From Fluviibacter sp039805865 (lineage in GTDB: Bacteria; Pseudomonadota; Gammaproteobacteria; Burkholderiales; Rhodocyclaceae): a DNA stretch of 64,000 nt. The first letter of the stretch is position 1, and the number at the start of each line of letters is the position of its first letter. Positions 1-8,820 of this stretch are shown here, one piece after another. The position numbers were made by a program, and so were the translations under genes. The stretch covers positions 1 to 64,000 of the forward strand of contig JBDLTI010000002.1 of NCBI GenBank assembly GCA_039805865.1, read 5' to 3'. The notes under the pieces are model-generated. The model was not told the origin of the DNA. It saw nothing but the letters and a program-made list of their open reading frames with translations, and did no database searches.

Positions 1-651
1 CAGGGCGCGGCCGCGTAGCGGGGCGTACACATGGATGTTGCCATCGGCAATGACTTCGGCGCCGGGGTTTACGGCAGCCAGAATGACCAGGTCGCCTCCG
101 CGTGCGTAGACTTGCTGCCCAGAGCGTAGGGGGCGGTCTATGACCAGCGTGCCCGGGGTATCCAGCATGGATTCGTCTGGCTCCGATTTTGCAGGCGCTG
201 ATGCGGTCGGTTCGGTAGCCGGCACCGCAGCTTTGCGTAGACTCGCGGGGATTTTGTCGAGTTCTGGATCAGCGACAACGGTCTTCTTGGGGGTAGCGGC
301 TGGCTTTGCTGATCGTCCGGCACTGAGTGCCAGAGCGGGCAGGCCGGCAGCAGCGGCTGATTCCGTGAGGCTGCCATTAGCTCGGGTAATGCCTAATACT
401 TTGAGGCCGTGGCTAGTGAGGAGTTGAATAATCAGTGGCCATTCAACCTGTTCAGACCAGGTGATCACCTGGCTCAGGTCCAGCACGGCCAGATCGTCAT
501 CAAAGAAGGCGCCTTCACCAAACAGCGTACTGCCGGCGTTGGCCAGTTCTTTGGGTTCTAGGCTGCGTAGTGTGATTGCCAGTACAGGCAGCGTTGTGCC
601 CTTGAATTCAATCAGGGCGATATCGGTTTCTTGGGCGGTGTCTCGAGTCAT
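1..651 (-). CDS. minC: Septum site-determining protein MinC (partial, C-terminus outside window)
   Basis: The minus strand is open from an ATG at 651 to the window edge, 217 codons without a stop. MinC inhibits FtsZ polymerisation and, with MinD, keeps the division septum away from the cell poles. The visible N-terminal part has the MinC_N pattern (LIEFKGTTLPVLAI near residue 14, then FFDDDLAVLDLS). A Pro/Ala/Lys-rich linker follows. The start of the beta-helical MinC_C domain is recognisable by VIDRPLRSGQQVYARGGDL and the repeated Gly/Val turns after it (VNPGAEVIADGNIHVYAPLRG). In proteobacteria minD and minE usually follow downstream, which would lie before base 1. The identification is by recall of family motifs. 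Confidence 0.93.
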   Translation of the reverse strand, partial: MTRDTAQETDIALIEFKGTTLPVLAITLRSLEPKELANAGSTLFGEGAFFDDDLAVLDLSQVITWSEQVEWPLIIQLLTSHGLKVLGITRANGSLTESAAAAGLPALALSAGRSAKPAATPKKTVVADPELDKIPASLRKAAVPATEPTASAPAKSEPDESMLDTPGTLVIDRPLRSGQQVYARGGDLVILAAVNPGAEVIADGNIHVYAPLRGRAL

Positions 652-656
652 TGTGT

Positions 657-1682
657 TTAAACCGTGAAAAATCGTTCGGCTATGCCGGCGGGTAGCGGTA
701 CACCGGTGGTTCGGGCGCGCTTGAGCAGCGTCCAGTAATAACGGTAGGCAGCACGGTCTTGCAGTTTGCCATTGTGGCGAATCGGTCCCCAGTCGGTATC
801 GGCGGCGGCACTGACGATTTCAGAGGCATCCTGCACTTCAGAGAAATCCGGGCTCATGGCGTCCAGAATCGGACGGATCTGTACGGGATGGATGCTCCAC
901 ATTCGCAGGTAACCGAATTCCTGACGAGCGCGTTCGGCGTCGCGACGGATGTATTCCAGATCAGAGAGTTCGGTGGTGACATTGTGTGACGGCACTTTGC
1001 CGTGGCCCAGTGCGGCGCTGGAAATTTCCAGTTTGGCACGACGTACAAGCGGGTGATCAAATTGCCCCGGGCTTTTCATGGCACTGCCTGGTACAGCCCC
1101 GAAGTGACCCGACACAAAATCCATCAAACCGAAATCCAGAGATTCAATGCCGTCTAACGCAGCAATATCCCAGACTTCATGTAACGCGCCGTGCGTTTCG
1201 ATCAGCACGTGTGCGGGAATCGGGCTCTTGATGCCGTGCCGTTTTTCGGCAGCGCGCAGCTCTTTGAGAAAAGCACGTACATCTTCAATGCCACGGGGTT
1301 TGGGCAGCGTGATGAAGGGGAGGCGATTGCCAGCCCCACCGACCAGAATTTCCAGGTCGTTCTGCCAGTGGTCATGGGTCACATCATGAATGCGGGCACC
1401 GACCCGGCCATGTTGGTTGTCGCTAGAGTTGATCATGGCAACGCAGAGTTCGGCGTGTGCCTTTTCGTTACCAGCGGCGGCGCCATCTTCGCAGTCGCAG
1501 GTAATGTCCATTGCCAGTGGGCCGTATTCGGCAGCAATTTCTGCCTGGATTGCCATGGCCTTTTTCATCAGCTTTTCCGAGCCGCAGTAGTGGTCTACTG
1601 CCGGTAGGATTGGAAAAGGCTTCTCACCCGGAAATAAAACTTCGTCGGGTGTCAGCGCAGCGTTGGCAGGGGCTTGGGTCAT
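657..1682 (-). CDS. CitE-like HpcH/HpaI aldolase/citrate lyase family protein
   Basis: A 341-residue CitE-like protein, probably cleaving or condensing a CoA thioester such as malyl-CoA or a related acyl-CoA; the substrate cannot be read from the sequence. Family signatures are the acidic metal-binding DCEDGA motif near residue 60 and a C-terminal SIHPVQI motif. I chose the ATG at 1682 (MTQAPANAAL); an upstream in-frame extension of 25 codons reads into the mdh terminator and is unlikely. It lies between minC and mdh on the same strand, with a terminator separating it from mdh, so it probably has its own transcript. Its position next to mdh recurs in Burkholderiales and suggests a link to malate or glyoxylate metabolism, which is inference. 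Confidence 0.85.
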   Translation of the reverse strand: MTQAPANAALTPDEVLFPGEKPFPILPAVDHYCGSEKLMKKAMAIQAEIAAEYGPLAMDITCDCEDGAAAGNEKAHAELCVAMINSSDNQHGRVGARIHDVTHDHWQNDLEILVGGAGNRLPFITLPKPRGIEDVRAFLKELRAAEKRHGIKSPIPAHVLIETHGALHEVWDIAALDGIESLDFGLMDFVSGHFGAVPGSAMKSPGQFDHPLVRRAKLEISSAALGHGKVPSHNVTTELSDLEYIRRDAERARQEFGYLRMWSIHPVQIRPILDAMSPDFSEVQDASEIVSAAADTDWGPIRHNGKLQDRAAYRYYWTLLKRARTTGVPLPAGIAERFFTV

Positions 1683-1742
1683 AATCGGTGACTCGTCAAA
1701 ATCAGATAAAACAAAAAAACCATCAATCCGAAAGCATAAAGC

Positions 1743-1769
1743 AAAAGGGCCACGCAAGCGTGACCCTTT
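1743..1769 (-). terminator. Rho-independent terminator of mdh
   Basis: Read on the minus strand just after mdh, the arms AAAGGG-CACGC and GCGTG-CCCTTT pair around a TT loop with one mismatch, then TTTTGCTTTAT follows. It separates mdh from the CitE-like gene. Confidence 0.8.
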
Positions 1770-1794
1770 CTACTGTTGCTATCAGAAAAACTGA

Positions 1795-2787
1795 TTACAG
1801 CATCGAAGCAACGGCTTCCTTCTCGTCAGTTAGTTCCTTCAACGTCAGAGCGATCTTGCCCTTCGAGTATTCGTCAACTTCCAGACCCTTGATCAGGCTG
1901 AACTTGCCGCCCTTGCACTCGCAAGGGAAGCCGAAGACGATGCCTTCAGGAATGCCGTAGCCGTTATCGGCTGGTGCAGGAACGCCCATGGTGACCCATT
2001 CGTCCGAACCCAGGTGCCAATCACGAACGTGATCGATGGCAGCGTTGGCAGCCGAAGCAGCCGACGACAGACCGCGGGCATCGATAATGGCAGCGCCACG
2101 CTTGCCAACGACTGGCAGGAACGTATCGTTATTCCAGGCGTGATCGTTGATTAGATCCTTGACGCTGTCGCCGTTCGACGTACAGAAACGGTAGTCAGCA
2201 TACATCGTTGGCGAGTGGTTACCCCACACAACCAGCTTCTTCAGTGAAGAAACCGGACGGCCAGTCTTCTGAGCCAGTTGGGTCAGTGCGCGGTTGTGAT
2301 CCAGACGCAGCATGCCGTGGTAGTTGTTCGGGTTAGTACGGCCAACCTTGCGGGCGGCAGCGCCAGCAATCAGCGCATTGGTGTTGCATGGGTTACCAAC
2401 AACCAGCACCTTCACATCTTCTTTGGCGTTCTTGGCAATGGCTTCGCCCTGAACGGTGAAAATCGCGCCGTTAGCTTGCAGCAGGTCGGCACGTTCCATG
2501 CCTGGACCGCGTGGGCGGGCACCTACCAGCAGGCAAACGTCGGCATCTTTAAATGCAACGTTTGGATCGTCAGTAGCAACCATACCGGCCAGCAGTGGGA
2601 AGGCGCAGTCGTCCAGCTCCATCATCACGCCTTGAACAGCCTTCTGGGCTTGTGGCAGGTCGAGCAGTTGAAGGATGACGGGCTGATCTTTGCCGAGCAT
2701 TTCGCCGGAAGCAATACGGAACAGCAGGCTATAACCGATCTGACCAGCGGCGCCGGTGACGGCGACGCGCATAGGCGCTTTAGACAT
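1795..2787 (-). CDS. mdh: Malate dehydrogenase (NAD-dependent)
   Basis: Oxidises malate to oxaloacetate in the TCA cycle; cytosolic. The 330-residue product starts MSKAPMRVAVTGAAGQIGY, a Rossmann GxxGxxG motif, and carries the catalytic-site segment VVWGNHSPTMYADY. This is the long, LDH-like class of bacterial MDH. The ATG at 2787 is preceded by AGGAGTC on the minus strand; the longer frame to 2871 has no family similarity. It is divergent from a GntR regulator and stands at the head of the TCA supercluster, so the regulator may control it. Confidence 0.97.
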   Translation of the reverse strand: MSKAPMRVAVTGAAGQIGYSLLFRIASGEMLGKDQPVILQLLDLPQAQKAVQGVMMELDDCAFPLLAGMVATDDPNVAFKDADVCLLVGARPRGPGMERADLLQANGAIFTVQGEAIAKNAKEDVKVLVVGNPCNTNALIAGAAARKVGRTNPNNYHGMLRLDHNRALTQLAQKTGRPVSSLKKLVVWGNHSPTMYADYRFCTSNGDSVKDLINDHAWNNDTFLPVVGKRGAAIIDARGLSSAASAANAAIDHVRDWHLGSDEWVTMGVPAPADNGYGIPEGIVFGFPCECKGGKFSLIKGLEVDEYSKGKIALTLKELTDEKEAVASML

Positions 2788-2895
2788 AGAAGACTCCTGG
2801 AAATTTTTTAAGTATGGATGGAACTTTTCGATGTTAGTGGTGCAGTGGATCGCTGTCAATGCACAAAGCAATCAAAACTGTGCTGAAATACGCTT

Positions 2896-3642
2896 ATGTC
2901 TTCTTATGCATCCGCACCATCGAACGTACCGGCTTTTCGGCCGCTTTATCGTCAGATACAAGACCTGATTGTTCAGGCGCTGGCTGACAAGGAGTGGCAG
3001 CCCGGCGAGATGATCCCGAGTGAAATGGATCTCGCTGCCCGTTTTGAGGTAAGCCAGGGTACTGTACGCCGTGCGATTGACGAGTTAGCCGCAGAAAACC
3101 TGTTGGTGCGCCGACAAGGCAAGGGTACGTTTGTGGCGACTCATGCCGATCCGCGTGCTTTTTTCCGTTTTCTAAGGTTAGTGCCTGATGAGGGCGGGGT
3201 GCCGCGGTCGCGTAGTGAACCGCTGGAATGTCAGACCTTGCGGGCTGGACAGGAAGTTGCCAAAGCCTTATCGATTCCCTATGGTGACCCGGTGATTCAA
3301 CTTCGACGTATTCTGCGGCTCGACGGCAAACCCATGGTCGTTGATGAAATCTATTTGCCAGCAGATTTGTTTGCGAACCTGACGCTGGATCAGTTGCGCA
3401 CGTCGGACCGATCGCTTTACACGCTCTTCGAATCCATTTTTGGGGTGCGTATGGTGCGTGCCGAAGAAAAAATTCGTGCGGTAGCCGCTGATCCGGCGGC
3501 CGCCCACCTTCTTAATTTAGAAGAGGGGACGCCGCTACTGAGTGTTGAACGCACGGCATTTACCTACGGCAATCGTGCTGCAGAGTGGCGTCGTGGTTTG
3601 TACTCCACAGTAAATCATCACTATTTCAATGAGTTGGGGTAG
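2896..3642 (+). CDS. GntR/HutC-family transcriptional regulator with UTRA domain
   Basis: A 248-residue DNA-binding regulator. The N-terminal winged helix (about residues 14-80) has the GntR signature: PLYRQIQDLIVQAL, then PSEMDLAARFEVSQGTVRRA and RRQGKGTFVA. The C-terminal UTRA ligand domain covers about 100-245, ending with the typical YSTVNHHYF. It is divergent from mdh and is followed, after 180 bp, by sdhC. The same arrangement (mdh, GntR, sdh operon) is conserved in Burkholderiales, where the regulator is presumed to control TCA genes. The effector is not known from sequence. Confidence 0.9.
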   Translation: MSSYASAPSNVPAFRPLYRQIQDLIVQALADKEWQPGEMIPSEMDLAARFEVSQGTVRRAIDELAAENLLVRRQGKGTFVATHADPRAFFRFLRLVPDEGGVPRSRSEPLECQTLRAGQEVAKALSIPYGDPVIQLRRILRLDGKPMVVDEIYLPADLFANLTLDQLRTSDRSLYTLFESIFGVRMVRAEEKIRAVAADPAAAHLLNLEEGTPLLSVERTAFTYGNRAAEWRRGLYSTVNHHYFNELG

Positions 3643-3753
3643 GTGTGCGTGTGCGCCACTGATTTTGGTGCGGCGCACTAAAGAGATGCGGGTTAAACCG
3701 AGATTAAAAAAAGCTTAAGAAACCCTTGCTAGGGGGATTTCATCGGTCGTAGG

Positions 3754-3791
3754 TTCAGCTACAATTTAACTTTGCTTCAGCTATAATTTAA
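3754..3791 (+). promoter_or_regulatory. Tandem 16-bp direct repeats in the sdhC promoter region
   Basis: TTCAGCTACAATTTAA (3754-3769) and TTCAGCTATAATTTAA (3776-3791) differ by one base and lie 22 bp apart, two helical turns. The second contains a perfect -10 box TATAAT (3782-3787). No good -35 box is visible. They may be regulator binding sites, perhaps for the adjacent GntR protein, or duplicated promoter elements. Confidence 0.55.
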
Positions 3792-3823
3792 GATTCCAGG
3801 CAGTCTTGATAAAAGGAAAATAC

Positions 3824-4216
3824 ATGACAGAGTTAGCCATCAAGAAGAAGCAGCGCCCAAAAAATCTGGATCTCAAAACGATCCGATTGCCCTTGCCGGG
3901 TAAAGTCTCCATCCTGCATCGCGTTAGTGGCGTTGGCCTGTTTTTGTGCCTACCGCTCATTCTGGCGCTGTTTCAGTGGAGCCTGACTGATGGCGCTTTC
4001 GAGCTATTTCAAGCTGTTGTAGCTAATCCGATTGGCAAGCTCGTCTTGCTGGGTTTGCTCTGGGCTTACCTGCACCACTTCTGTGCAGGCATCCGCTTTC
4101 TACTGCTTGACTGGCATATCGGTATTGATCTGCCATCGGCGCGCAAGTCGGCCGGCCTGGTGCTGATTGTCAGCCTGACTCTGACCGTTATTCTTGGAGG
4201 GTGTCTGCTGTGGTAA
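3824..4216 (+). CDS. sdhC: Succinate dehydrogenase cytochrome b556 subunit
   Basis: The 130-residue membrane anchor of complex II; with SdhD it binds haem b and ubiquinone. Family marks are RPKNLDLKTIRLPLPGKVSI, the HRVSGVGLFL segment at the start of helix 1, and HHFCAGIRFLLLD, the region of the haem-ligand histidine. Three hydrophobic helices are visible. The ATG at 3824 has AAAAGGAAAA upstream, so I prefer it to the TTG six codons earlier. It is the first gene of the operon sdhCDAB, and its stop overlaps the sdhD start (TAATG). Confidence 0.95.
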   Translation: MTELAIKKKQRPKNLDLKTIRLPLPGKVSILHRVSGVGLFLCLPLILALFQWSLTDGAFELFQAVVANPIGKLVLLGLLWAYLHHFCAGIRFLLLDWHIGIDLPSARKSAGLVLIVSLTLTVILGGCLLW

Positions 4217-4560
4217 TGAAACGTAACGTTGTCGGGGCTCACTACGGCCTCACTACCTGGATCGCACAGCGCGCAACTGCCGTGCTGATGGCGATCTATA
4301 CCGTGATCTTCCTGGTTGCCATGCTGGTTGTTCAGCCGCATACCGCTGATGCCTGGCGCAGCGTATTTGCCAATGGTTTCATGAAGTTTGTCACCTTCCT
4401 GTTCTTCCTGAGCCTCTTTTACCACGCATGGATTGGTATCCGTGACCTGTGGATGGACTACGTTAAGCCGACCAGCATTCGCCTGTCGCTGCACGTCCTG
4501 ACTATCGCCGTTCTGATCGGTTATGCCGGTTGGGCCAGCAAGATTCTGTGGAGCCTGTAA
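4216..4560 (+). CDS. sdhD: Succinate dehydrogenase membrane anchor subunit
   Basis: The second complex II anchor, with three transmembrane helices. The product begins MKRNVVGAHYGLTTWIAQR, matching the VGAHYGL start of betaproteobacterial SdhD, and contains the FYHAWIGIRDLWMDY motif. The ATG at 4216 overlaps the sdhC stop and would be translationally coupled. A GTG at 4210 has better spacing from the GGAGG at 4196-4200, and a GTG at 4201 is also open, so the first few residues are uncertain. Only two bases separate it from sdhA. Confidence 0.93.
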   Translation: MKRNVVGAHYGLTTWIAQRATAVLMAIYTVIFLVAMLVVQPHTADAWRSVFANGFMKFVTFLFFLSLFYHAWIGIRDLWMDYVKPTSIRLSLHVLTIAVLIGYAGWASKILWSL

Positions 4561-4562
4561 AG

Positions 4563-6347
4563 ATGAGCATCCCCGTTCATAAGTATGATGTTGTAATCGT
4601 TGGCGCTGGCGGTTCTGGCCTGCGTGCTGCCCTTCAGGTAGCCGAAGCCGGTCTGAAGACTGCCGTTCTGACTAAAGTATTCCCAACCCGTTCGCACACT
4701 GTTGCGGCGCAGGGTGGCGTTGCTGCACCGCTGGGTAACGTGAATGAAGACCACTGGATGTGGCACATGTACGATACCGTTAAGGGTTCGGACTGGCTGG
4801 GTGACCAAGACGCCATCGAATTCATGGTGCGCAAGGCCACCGAGTGCGTGGTTGAGCTTGAGCACTACGGTATGCCATTTGACCGTCTGGACAACGGTAA
4901 GATCTACCAGCGTCCGTTCGGCGGCCACTCGCAAAACTTTGGTGAAAAGCCGGTTAACCGTTCGTGTGCAGCTGCTGACCGTACCGGTCACGCCATGCTG
5001 CACGCCATGTATCAGCGTAACGTTCGTGCCAACACCCAGTTTTTCGTTGAATGGATGGCGCTGGACCTAATCCGTGATGAATCAGGTGCTGTGATCGGCG
5101 TGACTGCGCTGGACATGGAAACTGGTGAAGTGTCGATCTTCCACGCCAAGGCAGTCATCTTCGCCACCGGCGGTGCCGGTCGTATTTACGCCTCGTCAAC
5201 CAATGCCTTCATCAATACGGGTGATGGCCTGGGTATGGCCGTTCGTGCCGGTATCCCACTGGAAGACATGGAGTTCTGGCAGTTCCACCCAACCGGTGTT
5301 GCCGGTGCCGGTGTATTGATTACCGAAGGTGTGCGTGGTGAGGGCGGCATCCTCCGTAACGCCGATGGCGAGCGTTTCATGGAACGTTATGCGCCAAACC
5401 TGAAGGATCTGGCTTCGCGCGACATCGTTTCACGTGCAATGGCGACCGAAATCAAAGAAGGTCGTGGTTGTGGCATCAACAAGGATTATGTCCTGCTTGA
5501 TATTACCCACCTGCCGCCTGAAACTATCATGAAGCGCCTGCCAGGCATTCGCGAAATCGCCATCGAATTCGCCGGTGTTGATCCAATCCAGACGCCGATT
5601 CCGGTGGTGCCAACCTGTCACTATCAGATGGGTGGCATCCCGACGAACTATCGTGGCGAAGTGGTTGTGCCACAAAACGGCAACCCAAGCACACCGGTGA
5701 CAGGTTTCTATGCGGCCGGTGAATGTGCCTGTGCTTCGGTGCACGGTGCCAACCGCCTGGGGACAAACTCGCTATTGGATCTGTTGGTCTTCGGTAAATC
5801 GGCCGGTGAGTCGGTCGTGGAAGCGATCAAGAATGGCTTGCCACTCCGCCCACTGCCTGATAATGCTGCAGCACCATCGCTGGCGCGTGTTAAGCGTATC
5901 GATACGCAAGAAAACGGTGAAAGCATGTTTGAAGTCCGCGCCGCTATGCAGCGCGTGATGCAGTCCAATGCTGGCGTGTTCCGCTTTGCCGAAGACATGA
6001 AGAACGGCGTCAAGGAAATTCTTGAGGTTGCTGAGCGTGTCAAGAAGGTAGGCATCAAGGACAAGTCGATGGTCTTCAACACCGCACGTGTCGAAGCTCT
6101 GGAACTGGAAAACCTGATCGAAGTGGCTAAGGCCACGATGATCTCTGCCGAGAACCGCAAGGAATCGCGCGGCGCCCACGTGCGTGACGATGCCCCGGAT
6201 ACCCCGGAACATCCAAATGGTCGTGATGACCCAAATTGGCTCAAGCACACCCTGTGGTTCGGCAGCGACAACCACATCGAGTACAAGCCCGTGAATCTGA
6301 CGCCACTGACAGCCCCGTCAGTTGAGCTGAAGACGCGTTCTTACTAA
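4563..6347 (+). CDS. sdhA: Succinate dehydrogenase flavoprotein subunit
   Basis: The catalytic subunit of complex II, oxidising succinate to fumarate at the cytoplasmic face of the membrane. The 594-residue protein has the FAD-binding VVIVGAGGSGLRAAL at residues 10-24 and the covalent-FAD histidine in RSHTVAAQGG (His45). It also has the substrate-site region FWQFHPTGV and the C-terminal R-G-A-H segment of the capping end. The ATG at 4563 is chosen because the protein starts MSIPVHKYDVVIVG; an upstream ATG lies inside sdhD. SdhE, encoded downstream, is the flavinylation factor for this subunit. Confidence 0.98.
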   Translation: MSIPVHKYDVVIVGAGGSGLRAALQVAEAGLKTAVLTKVFPTRSHTVAAQGGVAAPLGNVNEDHWMWHMYDTVKGSDWLGDQDAIEFMVRKATECVVELEHYGMPFDRLDNGKIYQRPFGGHSQNFGEKPVNRSCAAADRTGHAMLHAMYQRNVRANTQFFVEWMALDLIRDESGAVIGVTALDMETGEVSIFHAKAVIFATGGAGRIYASSTNAFINTGDGLGMAVRAGIPLEDMEFWQFHPTGVAGAGVLITEGVRGEGGILRNADGERFMERYAPNLKDLASRDIVSRAMATEIKEGRGCGINKDYVLLDITHLPPETIMKRLPGIREIAIEFAGVDPIQTPIPVVPTCHYQMGGIPTNYRGEVVVPQNGNPSTPVTGFYAAGECACASVHGANRLGTNSLLDLLVFGKSAGESVVEAIKNGLPLRPLPDNAAAPSLARVKRIDTQENGESMFEVRAAMQRVMQSNAGVFRFAEDMKNGVKEILEVAERVKKVGIKDKSMVFNTARVEALELENLIEVAKATMISAENRKESRGAHVRDDAPDTPEHPNGRDDPNWLKHTLWFGSDNHIEYKPVNLTPLTAPSVELKTRSY

Positions 6348-6363
6348 TCCGGAGGATAGAAAC

Positions 6364-7074
6364 ATGACTATGCGTACTGTGCATTTCAAGGTGTACCGCT
6401 ACGATCCGGATAAGGACGATGCGCCGTACATGCAGGATATTTCGGTCGAACTAGAGCCTACAGACAAGAAGTTGCTGGATGCGCTGGTTAAGCTGAAGGC
6501 TAAGGATGACCTGATCTCCTTCCGCCGTTCGTGCCGCGAAGGTGTATGTGGCTCTGATGCCATGAACATCAACGGCAAGAATGGTCTGGCATGTCTGACC
6601 GATGTGGATAGCTTGAAGCAGCCAATCGTGCTGCGTCCACTGCCGGGTCTGCCAGTGGTTCGCGATTTGATCGTCGATATGACCCAGTTCTTCAAGCAGT
6701 ATCACTCGATCAAGCCGTACCTCATCAACAACGATCCGGCACCAGAGCGCGAGCGTCTGCAATCGCCAGAAGATCGTGAAGAGCTGAACGGTCTGTATGA
6801 GTGCATTCTGTGTGCTTGTTGCTCGACTTCCTGCCCGTCGTTCTGGTGGAATCCAGACAAATTTGTCGGGCCGGCTGGTCTGCTGGCGGCGTATCGCTTT
6901 ATTGCGGATACGCGTGATCAGGCAACCAACGAGCGTCTGGATAACCTGGATGACCCGTACCGCCTGTTCCGCTGCCACACAATCATGAACTGTGTTGATG
7001 TCTGTCCGAAGGGTCTGAACCCGACGAAGGCCATCGGCAAGATCAAAGACATGATGGTTCGTCGCGCTGTCTAA
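6364..7074 (+). CDS. sdhB: Succinate dehydrogenase iron-sulfur subunit
   Basis: The electron-transfer subunit between the SdhA FAD and the membrane quinone site, 236 residues. All three cluster motifs are present: the [2Fe-2S] ligands in CREGVCGSD and the following Cys of LAC, the [4Fe-4S] ligands in CILCACCSTSCP, and the [3Fe-4S] set in CHTIMNCVDVCPKG. It is preceded by GGAGGATAG and follows sdhA by 16 bp in the sdhCDAB operon. Confidence 0.98.
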   Translation: MTMRTVHFKVYRYDPDKDDAPYMQDISVELEPTDKKLLDALVKLKAKDDLISFRRSCREGVCGSDAMNINGKNGLACLTDVDSLKQPIVLRPLPGLPVVRDLIVDMTQFFKQYHSIKPYLINNDPAPERERLQSPEDREELNGLYECILCACCSTSCPSFWWNPDKFVGPAGLLAAYRFIADTRDQATNERLDNLDDPYRLFRCHTIMNCVDVCPKGLNPTKAIGKIKDMMVRRAV

Positions 7075-7106
7075 GCGACTGCAATCACATAAAGAATCGG
7101 TCGGGT

Positions 7107-7349
7107 ATGGAGCTCCATGAACTCAACAAACTGCGCTGGCACTGTACGCGCCGCGCACTGCTTGAACTGGACATCGTGCTCGGCCGTTTTCTTGATAATG
7201 GCTTTAATCAGTTAACGGACGCCCAGGTAAAAACCTTTGTGGATCTGGTGGCCATGGAAGACCATGACCTCTGGGCGCTGATCAGTGGCAAGGTTGACGC
7301 AGAAGATCCTGCGGAAATCGATGTCATTGCTGCGATCCGTAAGCACTGA
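7107..7349 (+). CDS. sdhE: FAD assembly factor SdhE (CptB family)
   Basis: An 80-residue protein of the SdhE/Sdh5 family, which helps attach FAD covalently to SdhA. It starts MELHELNKLRWHCTRRALLE, where the RRALLELD segment corresponds to the conserved RGxxE region of the family, here in the variant form R-R-A-L-L-E. EDHDLWALI matches the conserved D-x-D-L-W motif. It sits directly after sdhB, as is usual in betaproteobacteria. Confidence 0.93.
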   Translation: MELHELNKLRWHCTRRALLELDIVLGRFLDNGFNQLTDAQVKTFVDLVAMEDHDLWALISGKVDAEDPAEIDVIAAIRKH

Positions 7350-7468
7350 GTAAGACTCAACAGTTAGTTTGCCTATGTAAGCGTTTAATGCTGTTTGTAA
7401 CATAATAAAAAAGCTGTATCGACCAGCCCGTATCACTGTCTATCACCTCATATTTTGGGACGATTCAA

Positions 7469-8764
7469 ATGAGCGAACGTAAAGCTACTCTTCAGATTAC
7501 AGGTCAGGAAGCCGTTGATTTTCCGATTATGGTCGGTACGCATGGTAATGACGTTATTGACATCCGCACACTGGGTGGCAAGACCGGCCTGTTTACCTAT
7601 GACTCTGGTTTTCTGTCGACGGCCAGTTGCCAGTCCAAAGTTACCTATATCGATGGCGATAAGGGTGAGCTTCTGTATCGCGGCTTTCCAATCGAACAGC
7701 TCGCCGAGCAGTGCAACTTCCTGGAAGTCGCCTATCTGCTGAAGAATGGCGAACTGCCAAACAAGAAGCAAAAAGTAGGCTTTGAAGACACGATCAAAAA
7801 CCACACCATGGTTCATGATCAGATCACGCGTTTTTTTAACGGTTTCCGCCGCGATGCTCACCCGATGGCCGTAATGGTCGGTGTGGTTGGTGCGTTGTCA
7901 GCATTTTACCACCACGGTGAAGACTACTCGAAACCGGAAGTCCGTAGCGTTGCCTTCAATCGCATCATCGCTAAGATGCCGACGATTGTTGCCATGACCT
8001 ACAAGTACTCGATCGGTCAGCCTTTCATGTACCCGCGTAACGATTTGGATTACACGGCTAACTTCATGCAAATGATGTTTGGTACCCCATGCGAAGAGTA
8101 CAAGCCGAATCCGGTTCTGGTTCGTGCGCTCGACATCATCTTTACACTGCACGCCGATCACGAACAGAATGCATCGACGTCGACGGTTCGTCTGGCCGGT
8201 TCGTCGGGTGCTAACCCGTTTGCGACGATGGCAGCTGGTATTGCCTGTTTGTGGGGCCCTGCTCACGGTGGCGCGAATGAAGCCTGTCTGAACATGCTGG
8301 AAGAGATTGGCGACGTTTCGCGCGTTCCTGAATTTATTGCTCGCGCTAAAGACAAGAACGATAGCTTCAAGCTCATGGGCTTTGGTCACCGTGTCTACAA
8401 GAACTTTGACCCACGCGCTAAGCTGATGCGCAAGGTTTGCTACGATGTGCTAACTGAAATGGGTCTGGAAAATGACCGCCTCTTCAAGTTGGCCATGGAG
8501 CTGGAAAAGATTGCGCTGGAAGATCCATACTTCGTCGAGAAGAAGCTCTACCCGAACGTCGACTTCTACTCGGGTATTGTTCAAAAGGCGCTGGGCATCC
8601 CAACCGACATGTTCACCTGTATCTTCGCGCTAGCCCGTACGGTTGGCTGGATGACGCAGTGGGAAGAAATGATTACCGATCCGGAATACAAGATCGGCCG
8701 TCCGCGTCAGCTGTACATTGGTGCAGCCCGTCGTGATGTGACTTCGCTTGAAAAGCGTGGTTGA
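7469..8764 (+). CDS. gltA: Citrate synthase (type II, hexameric class)
   Basis: Condenses acetyl-CoA and oxaloacetate to citrate. The 431-residue protein has the signature GFGHRVYKNFDPRA near residue 305, the active-site region LHADHEQNASTS and the C-terminal PRQLYIGAARR. The N-terminal extension and length fit the type II Gram-negative enzymes that NADH inhibits. It lies between sdhE and sucA on the same strand, with a 119-bp upstream gap likely to hold its own promoter and a clear terminator after it. Confidence 0.98.
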   Translation: MSERKATLQITGQEAVDFPIMVGTHGNDVIDIRTLGGKTGLFTYDSGFLSTASCQSKVTYIDGDKGELLYRGFPIEQLAEQCNFLEVAYLLKNGELPNKKQKVGFEDTIKNHTMVHDQITRFFNGFRRDAHPMAVMVGVVGALSAFYHHGEDYSKPEVRSVAFNRIIAKMPTIVAMTYKYSIGQPFMYPRNDLDYTANFMQMMFGTPCEEYKPNPVLVRALDIIFTLHADHEQNASTSTVRLAGSSGANPFATMAAGIACLWGPAHGGANEACLNMLEEIGDVSRVPEFIARAKDKNDSFKLMGFGHRVYKNFDPRAKLMRKVCYDVLTEMGLENDRLFKLAMELEKIALEDPYFVEKKLYPNVDFYSGIVQKALGIPTDMFTCIFALARTVGWMTQWEEMITDPEYKIGRPRQLYIGAARRDVTSLEKRG

Positions 8765-8789
8765 TCAGATCGTCTGATACAAAATCCGG

Positions 8790-8813
8790 AAGGGGCGGCA
8801 TGGCCGCCCTTTT
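8790..8813 (+). terminator. Rho-independent terminator after gltA
   Basis: The arms AAGGGGCGGC (8790-8799) and GCCGCCCTTT (8803-8812) pair with one G-T wobble around an ATG loop, followed by T and C residues. It lies 26 bp after the gltA stop and separates it from sucA. Confidence 0.85.
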
Positions 8814-8820
8814 CCACAAT

